A stretch of DNA of 64,000 nt, taken from SVQP01 sp045587385. Its GTDB lineage: Bacteria; Bacillota; Clostridia; Oscillospirales; CAG-272. The stretch lies in NCBI GenBank assembly GCA_045587385.1, contig JAZNCE010000120.1, forward strand, positions 62,001-126,000, read 5' to 3'. Shown here one piece after another: positions 18,764 to 28,259 of the stretch (position 1 is its first letter; every line of letters starts with the position of its first letter). Position numbers and translations under genes: made by a program. The notes beneath the pieces are model-generated. The model was not told the DNA's origin. It made no database searches and worked only from the letters and a program-made list of their open reading frames with translations.

Positions 18764-19942
18764 TTATTTAGAGCCAAACGTGCCTGCGGTATCTGCAATT
18801 GCACCGTCTTCGCAGGTCTTTTTCTTGGAAGTTGCTACGTGCTGCTCAAGCTCACGCAGATATCTGTCCTCATCAACAGGCAGCATAATGGGCTCACCGT
18901 TGTTCCAACCCGAAAGCTCCATAGCGTTCATCAGCTCAACGCCGTTGATGCCCTCTTTACCGTCAACAAACAAGGGCTCTTCACCGCGAATTGCTGCGAT
19001 AAAGTTGTTGATTATACCCATGTGCTGGGGGTTCTCACCATCTGTCTCAACCTCGGTCAAGGTGCACTTAGGAGGAACGAAACCGATTGTTGCAGTCTTA
19101 GACCACTCCTGAGAGTCCTGCTCGTTCTGCCAATAGTACAGCTTATTGTTCTCTACCAGCAGCTTACCCTTGGTGCCCGAGATCTCAAAGCGGTTGGTAC
19201 CGGGAGCTTCACCCGTGGTAGTGATAAACATGCCCGTTGCACCGTTCTTATAGCGGAAATATGCGGTTACGTCATCCTCTACTTCAATATCGTGCCACTT
19301 ACCGTACTGGCAGAAGCCGTTGACCTGCACGGGCAGCTCGCCAACTACCCACTGTACAAGGTCGATCTGGTGGGGGCACTGATTGAACAGAACGCCACCG
19401 CCTTCGCCTTCCCACGTCGCTCTCCAGCTACCGCTATCGTAATACTGCTGGGTGCGGTACCAGTCGGTAATGATCCAAGTCACTCTCTGCAGCTCCCCAA
19501 TGCCGCCTGCCTGCACGATCTCGCGCATTTTGCGGTATACACAGTTGGTACGCTGATTGAACATCATGGCAAACAGCGCGTTCGACTGCTTGGCAACCTC
19601 ATTCATCTCCTTGACCTGCTTAGTATAGACGCCTGCGGGCTTATCGCAGATGACGTGAATGCCGCGCTTGAGCGCTTCTATTACCATTTCAGGGTGGAAA
19701 TAGTGCGGAACAACGACCATGACCATATCGCAAAGACCGCTGTCCAGCATGTCGATGTAATTATCAAAATATGCGATGTCCTGACCCACGGTTCTTGCTT
19801 TCATAGCCTCAATCTTGACGGGATTGTTATCGCAAAGTGCGGTGACCACACCGTTCGGAATCTTGCCGGGAATGAACAGCCCCGCCATATAGTGCGTGCC
19901 CTGATTACCAAGACCAATAATACCAACTCTTACCTTTTCCAT
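18764..19942 (-). CDS. Gfo/Idh/MocA family oxidoreductase B
   Basis: 392 residues. VGIIGLGNQGTHYM binding loop, HVICDKPAGVYT near 96 with the conserved Lys, and GGGVLFNQCPHQIDLVQW in the substrate domain. Related to the next gene but longer. GGAGGACACAG precedes the start. With two TIM-barrel isomerase-like genes upstream it suggests oxidation and isomerisation of an unusual sugar, acid or inositol. Confidence 0.9.
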   Translation of the reverse strand: MEKVRVGIIGLGNQGTHYMAGLFIPGKIPNGVVTALCDNNPVKIEAMKARTVGQDIAYFDNYIDMLDSGLCDMVMVVVPHYFHPEMVIEALKRGIHVICDKPAGVYTKQVKEMNEVAKQSNALFAMMFNQRTNCVYRKMREIVQAGGIGELQRVTWIITDWYRTQQYYDSGSWRATWEGEGGGVLFNQCPHQIDLVQWVVGELPVQVNGFCQYGKWHDIEVEDDVTAYFRYKNGATGMFITTTGEAPGTNRFEISGTKGKLLVENNKLYYWQNEQDSQEWSKTATIGFVPPKCTLTEVETDGENPQHMGIINNFIAAIRGEEPLFVDGKEGINGVELMNAMELSGWNNGEPIMLPVDEDRYLRELEQHVATSKKKTCEDGAIADTAGTFGSK

Positions 19943-19955
19943 GTCTGTGTCCTCC

Positions 19956-20726
19956 TTAAAGGTTTGCTTTGATGTATTTGATGCTGCGTCCGACCTGCTC
20001 CATGGTGTCGGGCAGCGTTGCTGCGTTGTCCTGCTCTACAAGGAAATACTGCGCGCCTGCGGCTCTCATGCGAGGCAGCAGCGAAGTAAAGTCAATGTTA
20101 CCGTCGCCAACGGGTGCAAAGACGGGGGTAAATCCACCGGGATTTTCGGGAGTATTGGTGATCATGTAGTCCTTTAAGTGGACACAACAGATTCTTCCCT
20201 TCAATCTGTCAATCGTTGCGCCGACGTCCACGCCGCCGTACTGCAGCCAGTAGGTATCCAGCGTGTAGTTGATGTAGGGTGCATTCTCAATGATGTAATC
20301 AAACACAGTCTGTCCGCCGTGCTTGAAGAATTCAAAATGGTGATGGTGATAGAAGAAGGAGAAGCCGTTTTGCTGCATGACCTCACCAGCTTTATTGAGC
20401 TGCTCGATCATCTGCTTGCATCTGCTCTCATCAGCAATCGCATCTGGCGGCATAGCACCAAGACCGATGTTTTTGCAACCGAACTTCGCGTGCTCCTCCA
20501 TGAGTGCCTGCGTATCGTTTACAATGCGATCCATGGGCACGTGGGTCAGCACCACGGGTAAGCCCGATTGTGCACTGACGCGCGCGATTCTATCCGCATC
20601 AAAAGCACCGCCCGAATACTGGATATAGGAGTATCCCATCTCCTTAAGTGCCAAAGCAGCCTCTAAAAAATGCTCCTCGGTATCCAGATAATTACGGATG
20701 GAATACAAATTAAGTCCCGCTTGCAT
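19956..20726 (-). CDS. Sugar phosphate isomerase/epimerase-like TIM barrel protein 1
   Basis: 256 residues in the xylose isomerase-like (AP endonuclease 2) superfamily: MQAGLNLYSIRNYL at the start, FSFFYHHHHFEF in the middle, NYTLDTYWLQYGG with a metal-binding acid, CCVHLKDY, and FLVEQDN at the end, a typical set of divalent metal ligands. The ATG at 20726 is preferred; a TTG nine bases upstream also fits. It overlaps the preceding gene by 17 nt. Confidence 0.85.
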   Translation of the reverse strand: MQAGLNLYSIRNYLDTEEHFLEAALALKEMGYSYIQYSGGAFDADRIARVSAQSGLPVVLTHVPMDRIVNDTQALMEEHAKFGCKNIGLGAMPPDAIADESRCKQMIEQLNKAGEVMQQNGFSFFYHHHHFEFFKHGGQTVFDYIIENAPYINYTLDTYWLQYGGVDVGATIDRLKGRICCVHLKDYMITNTPENPGGFTPVFAPVGDGNIDFTSLLPRMRAAGAQYFLVEQDNAATLPDTMEQVGRSIKYIKANL

Positions 20727-21579
20727 CTTTCTCAAATCCCTCCTTGGTCTGCACGTAGCCGTTTTGCAGCAGCAGCTCTTTCAAGGCTGCGACAGCAGCG
20801 TCAAACGCCTGATCATTGTTCTCAAACGTAAACTTGTTTTTCATTTCACTTGCATCGATCTGGGCATATCCCGCAAACACGCGCAAGTGAGGTTCCAGCG
20901 TCAGTACCGCGTCCGCGTTCGGATCGATCATGGCGATCAGTTGCCCGATCCTGCCGTCACCGTGTCCTGCAGGCACGATCTCGCCTGTTTTCGCTATCAC
21001 GTCCTTGACGTGAAAATAGTTGGTGTGTGCGTGCATAGCCTCCAGCGTTTGTGCGGAATCCTGACCGCATTGCAGATAGTTGGCAGGATCATACACGTGG
21101 GCAAGCCCCGGCACGTTTTGCTTGATCAGCTGCACGCGCTCCAAAGTGTCGCCTAAAATGTCCTTTTCGTTTTCATGGCACAGCAGCACGCCGAATTTTT
21201 CAGCCGTCTCCACCATGCGTTTCAGATAATCATATACTTTCTCGGGCTGATCATACGCGCCGAAAAAGCTGAACATACGGATTCTCTTGCAGCCGAATAC
21301 GTTTGCAAGCTCGCAAACGTGCGCCACGGTTTGCAGATACTCCTCAATATCCACGGTAATATCCACTTTCCCAAGTGGCGAACCGATCGACCAGACCTCA
21401 ATACCTGCAGCATCCAGCTCCGCCTTGATCTGCGCAGCCTCATCAAGCGTCAGATCCTTGACGTTTTTACCGTTTACCGAACGCAGCTCGGTCAAAGCAA
21501 TATCATTTCTCGTCATTGCGGCAATCTGCCCTTGCAAAGAAGCAGATGCTTCATCCGAAAATGCACAAAGTCTTATCAT
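20710..21579 (-). CDS. Sugar phosphate isomerase/epimerase-like TIM barrel protein 2
   Basis: 289 residues, same superfamily. IRLCAFSDEASASL N terminus, LCHENEKDILGD with metal-ligand Glu, AHVYDPANYLQCG, NYFHVKDV, PAGHGDGRIG and LTLEPHL. Start at 21579 after AAAGGGACAC, as opposed to an upstream in-frame Met. First gene of the operon that runs divergently from uxaC, so both may respond to the same sugar signal. Confidence 0.85.
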   Translation of the reverse strand: MIRLCAFSDEASASLQGQIAAMTRNDIALTELRSVNGKNVKDLTLDEAAQIKAELDAAGIEVWSIGSPLGKVDITVDIEEYLQTVAHVCELANVFGCKRIRMFSFFGAYDQPEKVYDYLKRMVETAEKFGVLLCHENEKDILGDTLERVQLIKQNVPGLAHVYDPANYLQCGQDSAQTLEAMHAHTNYFHVKDVIAKTGEIVPAGHGDGRIGQLIAMIDPNADAVLTLEPHLRVFAGYAQIDASEMKNKFTFENNDQAFDAAVAALKELLLQNGYVQTKEGFEKDASGT

Positions 21580-21653
21580 AGTGTCCCTTTCTTGTAATCC
21601 CAACGATTTCTAAGAAAAAATCGCCCTATAATTTGCAAATCCCATTGCTTTTT

Positions 21654-21682
21654 TTGCAATAATATTGTACAATATATATAAA
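21654..21682 (+). promoter_or_regulatory. uxaC promoter with a palindromic operator in its spacer
   Basis: TTGCAA and TATAAA with a 17-nt spacer. The spacer contains the perfect palindrome ATATTGTACAATAT (21662-21675), placed where a bound repressor would block polymerase. A GntR- or LacI-family hexuronate regulator is likely, but none is encoded in the window. Confidence 0.6.
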
Positions 21683-21738
21683 GCTCTGTCAAGAGCATGT
21701 GCAAAACTATTTTTATTTTTTACAAACAGAGGTACTAC

Positions 21739-23133
21739 ATGAAGCAATTTATGGACCGCGACTTTTTGCTCGGAAGTGATACTGCAAAGACGCTTTATCA
21801 CGATTACGCAGCACAACTTCCCTTGGTAGATTACCATTGTCACATTGATCCGCGCGAGATCTATGAGAATAGGCAATTTGAAAATATCACGCAGATCTGG
21901 CTGGGCGGAGATCATTACAAGTGGCGCATTATGCGCTCGAACGGTGTGCCCGAGGAATACATTACAGGCAATGCTCCCGACCGCGAAAAATTCCAGAAAT
22001 TCGCCGAAACACTTCCGCGCTGCGTGGGCAATCCCATGTACCATTGGTGCCATCTTGAGCTCAAGACCTATTTCGGCTACGAGGGCGTGCTGAACGGAGA
22101 AACGGCACAAGAGGTCTGGGATCTGTGCAACGAAAAGCTCAAGGTCATGCGTGCGCGTGATTTCATAGCGCAGAGCAAGGTTGCCATGATCGGCACGACC
22201 GACGATCCCTGCAGCGATCTTGCCTATCACGCGCTGATCGCAAACGAGGGACTTGACTGCAAGGTTTGCCCCAGCTTCCGTCCCGACCCTGCGCTCAATA
22301 TGCACAAGCCCGGCTTTGCAGCATACATCGAAAAGCTTGGCAAGACCGCAGGCATGGAGATCAGGACCGTAGCCGACGTCAAAGCTGCGCTTTCTGCAAG
22401 AATGGATCATTTTGCAGCACACGGTTGCCGCGCAAGTGACCACGGACTTGATTATATCATGTATCGCGAAGCAAGCGAGAAAGAGATCAACGCATCCCTG
22501 GCAACGGCACTTGCGGGCGGCACGGTAACCAAGGAACAGACCGAAGCATATCAGACCGCGCTGCTGCTCTTCTGCGGACGCGAATATGCGCGCCGCGGTT
22601 GGGTCATGCAGCTGCACTTCTCCTGCATGCGTAACCCCAACAGCCGCAGATTTGCCGAGCTTGGTCCCGACACCGGCTTTGACTGCATTGCCGTGACCGA
22701 TAGCTGCGCACCGCTGTACAGACTCATGGACGCATGGGACAAGGACGGACAGCTGCCGCGCACAGTGCTTTACAGCCTCAACCCCGCTGATAACCAATGG
22801 ATCGACACGCTGCTGGGTGCTTTCCAGGATAGCTCGATCCCCGGCAAGGTACAGCATGGCAGCGCATGGTGGTTCAACGATAACAAGGTGGGCATGCAGG
22901 ATCAGCTGACCAGCCTTGCCAACCTTGGCATTCTCGGCAACTTTATCGGCATGCTGACCGACTCGCGCTCCTTCCTCAGCTATACAAGACACGAGTACTT
23001 CCGCCGCATTCTCTGCAATCTGATCGGCACGTGGATTGAAAACGGCGAGTATCCCTGCGATATTCCCGCGGTAGGTGCACTCGTACAAGATATCTGTTAC
23101 TACAACGCAGCCCGTTATTTTGGACTTGAATAA
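21739..23133 (+). CDS. uxaC: Glucuronate isomerase
   Basis: 464 residues, normal for UxaC. Isomerises D-glucuronate to D-fructuronate and D-galacturonate to D-tagaturonate. Conserved MKQFMDRDFLLGSDTAKTLY start, the VDYHCHIDPREI metal-like motif, and a C-terminal SRSFLSYTRHEYFRRILC. ATG at 21739 follows AGAGG; an earlier Met is unsupported. First gene of a five-gene catabolic operon. Confidence 0.96.
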   Translation: MKQFMDRDFLLGSDTAKTLYHDYAAQLPLVDYHCHIDPREIYENRQFENITQIWLGGDHYKWRIMRSNGVPEEYITGNAPDREKFQKFAETLPRCVGNPMYHWCHLELKTYFGYEGVLNGETAQEVWDLCNEKLKVMRARDFIAQSKVAMIGTTDDPCSDLAYHALIANEGLDCKVCPSFRPDPALNMHKPGFAAYIEKLGKTAGMEIRTVADVKAALSARMDHFAAHGCRASDHGLDYIMYREASEKEINASLATALAGGTVTKEQTEAYQTALLLFCGREYARRGWVMQLHFSCMRNPNSRRFAELGPDTGFDCIAVTDSCAPLYRLMDAWDKDGQLPRTVLYSLNPADNQWIDTLLGAFQDSSIPGKVQHGSAWWFNDNKVGMQDQLTSLANLGILGNFIGMLTDSRSFLSYTRHEYFRRILCNLIGTWIENGEYPCDIPAVGALVQDICYYNAARYFGLE

Positions 23134-23147
23134 AGGAGATTTCCCCT

Positions 23148-24230
23148 ATGCAAATGACGTTTCGCTGGTACGGCGAGGGCAACGATAAGATCAGCCTTTC
23201 CGATATCAAACAAATTCCCGGTGTGACGGGAATCGTTTGGGCATTGCATGATAAAATGCCCGGTGAGGTTTGGCAGCCCGAAGAAATTGCCAAGGTCAAA
23301 GAGCAGCTTGACGCTTACGGCTTTAACATGGACGTGGTGGAGTCGGTCAACGTGCACGACGACATTAAGATCGGTCTTCCCTCCCGTGACGCTTACATTG
23401 AAAACTACAAGCAGACCATTCGCAATCTTGCCCCCTTTGGCGTCAAGGTCATCTGCTACAACTTCATGCCCATTTTCGACTGGACCAGATCCAATCTGTT
23501 CCACCCCGTAGGCGACGGCTCGACCGCGCTGTTCTATGAAAAGAATATGATCCAGGACGATTACAACGCCATGGCAAAGTACATTCTGGATTTCACCGAG
23601 AAATACAACATGTCCTTCCCCGGTTGGGAACCCGAGCGTATGGCAAAGCTGGATCAGCTGTTCAAGGCATACGCTGACGTGGACCACGAAAAGCTGTGGG
23701 CAAACCTCAAGTATTTCCTGGAAGCACTTATGCCCGTATGCGAGGAGACCGGCATCAAAATGGCGATCCACATGGACGATCCGCCTTGGGACATTTTCGG
23801 TCTGCCCAGACTTCTGGTGGATGAGCCCTCGATCGACCGTTTCCTTTCTATGGTCGATCACCCCTGCAACTGCCTGACGCTTTGCTCGGGCAGCCTGAAC
23901 GCAAACCCCGATACCAACGTAGCCACCATTGTGCGCAAGCATTGCGACCGTATTGCGTTTGCCCATATCCGTAACGTCAAGCACTTCGAGAACGGTGACT
24001 TCTCCGAGGCTTCCCACCGCGACTGCGACGGTGACACGGGTATTCTGGATATTCTGAAGGCTTACCACGATTGCGGCTTTGACGGCTATATCCGCCCCGA
24101 CCACGGCAGACATTTGTGGGGAGAGGGTCCCGGTACGGTACGCCCCGGTTACGGACTTTACGACCGCGCACTCGGCATTATGTATATGCTGGGCGTTTGG
24201 GACATGCTTGATAAATTGGAGGAGAAATAA
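23148..24230 (+). CDS. uxuA: Mannonate dehydratase
   Basis: 360 residues. Dehydrates D-mannonate to 2-keto-3-deoxygluconate. Family landmarks: MQMTFRWYGEGND, VESVNVHDDIKIG, AIHMDDPPWDIFGLPR, and the metal-ligand stretch HIRNVKHF with later YIRPDHGRHLWGE. 14 bp after uxaC, good AAAGGAG ribosome site. Confidence 0.97.
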   Translation: MQMTFRWYGEGNDKISLSDIKQIPGVTGIVWALHDKMPGEVWQPEEIAKVKEQLDAYGFNMDVVESVNVHDDIKIGLPSRDAYIENYKQTIRNLAPFGVKVICYNFMPIFDWTRSNLFHPVGDGSTALFYEKNMIQDDYNAMAKYILDFTEKYNMSFPGWEPERMAKLDQLFKAYADVDHEKLWANLKYFLEALMPVCEETGIKMAIHMDDPPWDIFGLPRLLVDEPSIDRFLSMVDHPCNCLTLCSGSLNANPDTNVATIVRKHCDRIAFAHIRNVKHFENGDFSEASHRDCDGDTGILDILKAYHDCGFDGYIRPDHGRHLWGEGPGTVRPGYGLYDRALGIMYMLGVWDMLDKLEEK

Positions 24231-24231
24231 T

Positions 24232-25074
24232 ATGATCAACTTACCTTTGAAAATAGACTATACCGATAAGGTTGTCGTGATTACCGGTGCCGGCGGACTG
24301 ATCTGCGGCGCAATGGCACGTGCATTTGCACAGTGCGGTGCCAAGGTGGCAGCGCTTGACTTAAACCTTGATGCTGTGACCAAGCTTGCTGACGAGCTGA
24401 CCGCAGAGGGCTTTATCTGCAAGGGCTACAAGGCAAACGTGCTGGATCCTGCGGCTCTTGAAGAGGTGCACGCGCAGGTTCTTGCAGACCTTGGCAAGTG
24501 CGACGTGCTTGTCAACGGAGCAGGCGGCAACAACCCCAGAGCTACCACATCCAACGAGTACCATCACGAAGCAACTCCCCAGGGTAAGTCCTTCTTTGAT
24601 CTGGACGCGGACGGCGTTGACTTTGTATTCAAGCTCAACTTCCAGGGCACGCTGCTGCCCACGCAGGCGTTTGCCAAGGATATGCTGGAGACGGGCGGCT
24701 GCATTCTCAACATTTCCTCCATGAACGCATATACCCCTCTGACCAAGATCCCCGCATACTCTGCTGCAAAGGCTGGTATTTCCAACTTCACACAATGGCT
24801 GGCAACGCACTTTGCAGGCACGAATATCCGTTGCAACGCCATCGCTCCCGGTTTCCTTGTTTCCGCACAGAATTACTCTCTGCTCTTTAATGCGGATGGC
24901 ACTCCCACCGCAAGAAGCGCAAAGATTCTGAACGGTACGCCCTGCCACAGATACGTACAGGCTGAGGAGCTGCTTGGAGCTACGCTGTTCCTTTGCGACG
25001 ACAAGAGCGCATCTGCCATTACGGGCGTTGTGCTTCCCATCGACTGCGGTTTTGCCGCTTATTCGGGTGTATAA
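24232..25074 (+). CDS. uxuB: D-mannonate oxidoreductase (SDR type)
   Basis: 280-residue short-chain dehydrogenase that reduces fructuronate to mannonate, filling the step between UxaC and UxuA. VVVITGAGGLICGAMARAF cofactor loop, NISSMNAY with the catalytic Ser, and YSAAKAG with Tyr/Lys. The C-terminal FAAYSGV tail resembles Bacillus subtilis UxuB (YjmF). Start at 24232, one base after uxuA; longer starts inside uxuA are not supported. Confidence 0.92.
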   Translation: MINLPLKIDYTDKVVVITGAGGLICGAMARAFAQCGAKVAALDLNLDAVTKLADELTAEGFICKGYKANVLDPAALEEVHAQVLADLGKCDVLVNGAGGNNPRATTSNEYHHEATPQGKSFFDLDADGVDFVFKLNFQGTLLPTQAFAKDMLETGGCILNISSMNAYTPLTKIPAYSAAKAGISNFTQWLATHFAGTNIRCNAIAPGFLVSAQNYSLLFNADGTPTARSAKILNGTPCHRYVQAEELLGATLFLCDDKSASAITGVVLPIDCGFAAYSGV

Positions 25075-25086
25075 GGAGGCTGCACT

Positions 25087-25713
25087 ATGACCGTACTTGA
25101 AAGATTTTCCCGCGTTGGCATCGTCCCCGTGGTCGTCATTGACAAGGTGGAGGACGCTGTTCCCACTGCTAAAGCTTTGCTTGCGGGCGGCGTGGACGTG
25201 ATGGAGATCACCTTCCGCACCGCTGCTGCACCCGAGGCGATCAAGGCTGTAGCCGAGGCTTGCCCCGACATGCTGGTTGGCGCAGGCACCGTGCTCAACG
25301 TAGAGCAATGCAAGCAGGCGATTGAAATGGGAGCTGCGTTCATCGTCTCCCCCGGCTTTGACCGCGACGTAGTCGCTTACTGTATTGATAACGGCATTGC
25401 AACCACCCCCGGTTGCGTTACGCCCACCGAGATCACGGCTGCGCTCAATATGGGACTTAAGGTCATCAAGTTCTTCCCTGCCAATATCTACGGCGGTTTG
25501 AACGCAATGAAGAACCTCTCCGCGCCCTTCGCAGGCGTCAAATTCCTGCCCACGGGCGGTATTAACACCGCAAACGTGCGCGAATACATCGATGCTCCCT
25601 TTATCCAGGCAGTCGGCGGCTCTTGGATCTGCCCCCGTGCCGATATTGCAGCAGGCAATTTCGATAAGATCACCGCACTGTGCAAAGAAGCACGCAGCGC
25701 AGCATTCGATTGA
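25087..25713 (+). CDS. kdgA: 2-keto-3-deoxy-6-phosphogluconate aldolase
   Basis: 208-residue class I aldolase cleaving KDPG to pyruvate and glyceraldehyde 3-phosphate. The Schiff-base lysine is in LKVIKFFPAN near 128, with catalytic Glu in VMEITFRT near 40 and the phosphate site around LPTGGIN. GGAGG 8 nt before the ATG. Confidence 0.96.
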   Translation: MTVLERFSRVGIVPVVVIDKVEDAVPTAKALLAGGVDVMEITFRTAAAPEAIKAVAEACPDMLVGAGTVLNVEQCKQAIEMGAAFIVSPGFDRDVVAYCIDNGIATTPGCVTPTEITAALNMGLKVIKFFPANIYGGLNAMKNLSAPFAGVKFLPTGGINTANVREYIDAPFIQAVGGSWICPRADIAAGNFDKITALCKEARSAAFD

Positions 25714-25725
25714 TAGGAGGCTATT

Positions 25726-26754
25726 ATGGCAAAGATTATTACCTTCGGTGAGCTGATGCTCAGACTTCAGCCCTTCAATTATGAAAGATTCGTGCAGGCA
25801 AGTCAGGTGGAATTCTCCTTTGGCGGCGGTGAGGCAAACGTAGCGGTTTCTCTTGCCAACTACGGCATGGACGCAGCATTTGTCACCAAGCTCCCTGCAC
25901 ACGCCATCGGTCAGGCAGCCGTCAATTCCCTGCGCAGATACGGCGTGGATACCTCCATGATCGTGCGCGGCGGTGACCGCGTGGGCATCTATTACAACGA
26001 AAAGGGTGCTTCGCAGCGCGGTTCTGTCTGCATTTATGACCGTGCAAACTCGGCAATCGCAAAGGCTGACGCTGCGGATTTTGATTGGGACGCTATTTTT
26101 GACGGTGCGGATTGGTTCCACTTTACCGGTATTACCCCCGCGCTGGGCGAAAACGTAGCTGCGATTTGTCTGGATGCCTGCAAGGCTGCAAAGGCACGCG
26201 GCATCAAGATCTCCTGCGACCTCAACTACCGCGGCAAGCTGTGGACGCGCGCGCAGGCTCGCGAGACCATGACCAAGCTTTGCGAGTACGTGGACGTTTG
26301 CATTTCCAACGAGGAGGATGCAAAGGACGTATTCGGCATCGAGGCTGAGGCAACCGACATTTACGGCGGCACGCTCAACCACGAGGGTTACAAGTCGGTT
26401 GCAAAGCAGCTGGCTGACAAGTTCGGATTTGAGATGGTTGCTATCACGTTGCGTGAGAGCCACAGCGCAAGTGCAAACGGCTGGAGCGCAATGCTGTATA
26501 ACGTAGCCGAGGATGCTTACTGCTTCTCCAAGAAGTATGAGCTGACCATCATTGACCGCGTTGGCGGCGGTGATTCGTTCGGCGGCGGCTTGATCTATGC
26601 GATCTTAAACGGCAAGAGCACCCAGGCGGCTGTTGAATTTGCAGTTGCGGCATCCGCGCTCAAGCACACCATTGGCGGTGACTACAACATGGTCACGGTT
26701 GCCGAGGTGGAAAAGCTGGCAGGCGGCGACGGCTCGGGAAGAATTCAGAGATAA
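25726..26754 (+). CDS. kdgK: 2-keto-3-deoxygluconate kinase
   Basis: 342-residue PfkB/ribokinase family enzyme phosphorylating KDG to KDPG. GELMLRLQP start, FGGGEANVAVSLA substrate loop near 36, and the catalytic-base motif DRVGGGDSFGGGLIYA near 280. Last gene of the operon; terminator follows. Confidence 0.95.
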   Translation: MAKIITFGELMLRLQPFNYERFVQASQVEFSFGGGEANVAVSLANYGMDAAFVTKLPAHAIGQAAVNSLRRYGVDTSMIVRGGDRVGIYYNEKGASQRGSVCIYDRANSAIAKADAADFDWDAIFDGADWFHFTGITPALGENVAAICLDACKAAKARGIKISCDLNYRGKLWTRAQARETMTKLCEYVDVCISNEEDAKDVFGIEAEATDIYGGTLNHEGYKSVAKQLADKFGFEMVAITLRESHSASANGWSAMLYNVAEDAYCFSKKYELTIIDRVGGGDSFGGGLIYAILNGKSTQAAVEFAVAASALKHTIGGDYNMVTVAEVEKLAGGDGSGRIQR

Positions 26755-26769
26755 GAAATTGCATATAGG

Positions 26770-26799
26770 AAAACCCACAGGGAGTGCCCTGTGGGTTTT
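26770..26799 (+). terminator. Terminator of the hexuronate operon
   Basis: 13-bp stem AAAACCCACAGGG with a 4-nt loop and TTTTTG tail, 15 bp past kdgK. The A-rich 5' side also serves the convergent minus-strand gene ending at 26805. Confidence 0.9.
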
Positions 26800-26804
26800 T
26801 GTTA

Positions 26805-28259
26805 TTATTCGATAAGAATTCTTCCATCAGTACAGAAAACCTGAATTTGGTGATCGGTACAAAAAATGTCACCGCTCCCTACATGCATAGTCCATTCGGC
26901 TTTTGTACCATTATAATTTATGGTACGAAGTGTACTATTGGAAAATGCCTCACTTCCAATATACACATTTGGAGATGTTATATCAAGAATCTCAATAGCG
27001 GAACTATGAAAAGCCTTTCCACCTATCGTCTGAACGTTATCTGAAAGAATGACCACGTTCAAATTTCGACATTGTGAAAATGCTGCATCACTGATCTTCC
27101 CTACATTCTTGGGAATCACAATTTTTATTAATCCGGAGCTATAAAATGCACTTGTCCCCATCGTTAAAAGACTTTCAGGCAGATCTATCTTTTGCAAGGA
27201 TGAGCAATACGAAAATGCGGAACCGCCAATCGTCAGAACATCCCCCGTAAATACGACTTTTTCCAGATATTCGTTGTAAGAACACATTTCCTCGGGAATA
27301 TGCAAGATATTGGGCGGGATTTCAATTTCCGTAATATTAGCATTCTTGAATGCGGCAATACCAATAGCTACCAAAGAGTCCGGCAAATTGATCGTTTCAA
27401 GATTCGGACACGAAAATGCATATGCGCCTATCTCGTTCAAGCCATCGGGTAATACAACCTCTTTCAGGTATTCATCGTTTTTGAAAGCATTATCCGCTAT
27501 ACTTTTGACGGGTATGCCCTCTATTTCTTCCGGAATAATCACGCGATATCGGAAACCGGAATCACTCTGTGATTTATTCGTGAATCCTAAAACCACAAAT
27601 AAGTCTCCACGTTCATTCAATTGATACTGTACATCCTGATCATCCACACGAATTACACCCGGTTCTAATGGAGGCAAAGCTTCTGTTTCCGATTCAAATT
27701 CAGTATCTGTTTCCGTTTCGGTATCCGTTTCTCCTATGATCGCGTCAATCTCATCCTTGTGCTTCATATAATACTCATACAATCTCTCAAGGAAATCCCC
27801 GAGATCCTGCATGCTCTCGCCCACAAAGCCATCACTTTGCATGGATTGCAGCTTATCGATGACCGAATCATCCGTACCTGCGCTGAGAGCTTTGAAGAGC
27901 TCTTCGGTAAACTTCCATTCGATCCAATTCAGCTGCAGCGCACTTTGCGCAGGTGGCGTAGGATCGTCGGGATCGTCCGGATCTGCGGGCTGCTTATCCA
28001 ACGGGAACAGCACGTTCTCGATGACTTGGCTGCCCCATTCTTGCACGGGCTTGCTGCCAAGCACGATAAAGGACAGCGGCAGAGAGACAAGCAGCATGGA
28101 GAAGACCAAAGCAAGGCAGGCTGCGCTGATGAAGATGCCGCGGTTTCTCTTTCGGCGTCTTGATTTGAGAATGGACAGCTTGGTTTCGTACTGCACATAC
28201 TCAATGATATACTTTTGGTCAATGGCGGAAATCGCGTCAATCATTACGTTCTTATTCAT
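26805..28259 (-). CDS. Anti-sigma-like membrane protein 2 with leucine-rich-repeat (BspA-type) ectodomain
   Basis: 484 residues. Residues 1-14 carry the shared sigma-interaction motif (D8, A9, I13, D14); a basic RRRKRNR stretch precedes one membrane helix at about 41-67. Outside, residues 105-170 form a domain also found in protein 3 (LNWIEWKF, AGTDDSVIDK, LYEYYMKHKD); then an acidic ET-repeat linker and, from about 230, nine or so LRR_5 repeats of the BspA type (pattern LPDSLVAIGIAAF), finishing in a beta-hairpin around NYNGTKAEWT. Likely to control the sigma factor encoded upstream (4-nt overlap) by sensing a surface ligand. Confidence 0.75.
   Translation of the reverse strand: MNKNVMIDAISAIDQKYIIEYVQYETKLSILKSRRRKRNRGIFISAACLALVFSMLLVSLPLSFIVLGSKPVQEWGSQVIENVLFPLDKQPADPDDPDDPTPPAQSALQLNWIEWKFTEELFKALSAGTDDSVIDKLQSMQSDGFVGESMQDLGDFLERLYEYYMKHKDEIDAIIGETDTETETDTEFESETEALPPLEPGVIRVDDQDVQYQLNERGDLFVVLGFTNKSQSDSGFRYRVIIPEEIEGIPVKSIADNAFKNDEYLKEVVLPDGLNEIGAYAFSCPNLETINLPDSLVAIGIAAFKNANITEIEIPPNILHIPEEMCSYNEYLEKVVFTGDVLTIGGSAFSYCSSLQKIDLPESLLTMGTSAFYSSGLIKIVIPKNVGKISDAAFSQCRNLNVVILSDNVQTIGGKAFHSSAIEILDITSPNVYIGSEAFSNSTLRTINYNGTKAEWTMHVGSGDIFCTDHQIQVFCTDGRILIE

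Noticed and set aside
21610..23088. 492-residue minus-strand open frame
   Set aside because: Antisense to uxaC, no start signal or recognisable domain.
24361..26463. 700-residue minus-strand open frame
   Set aside because: Mirror frame across uxuB, kdgA and kdgK; all three sense genes have clear families.
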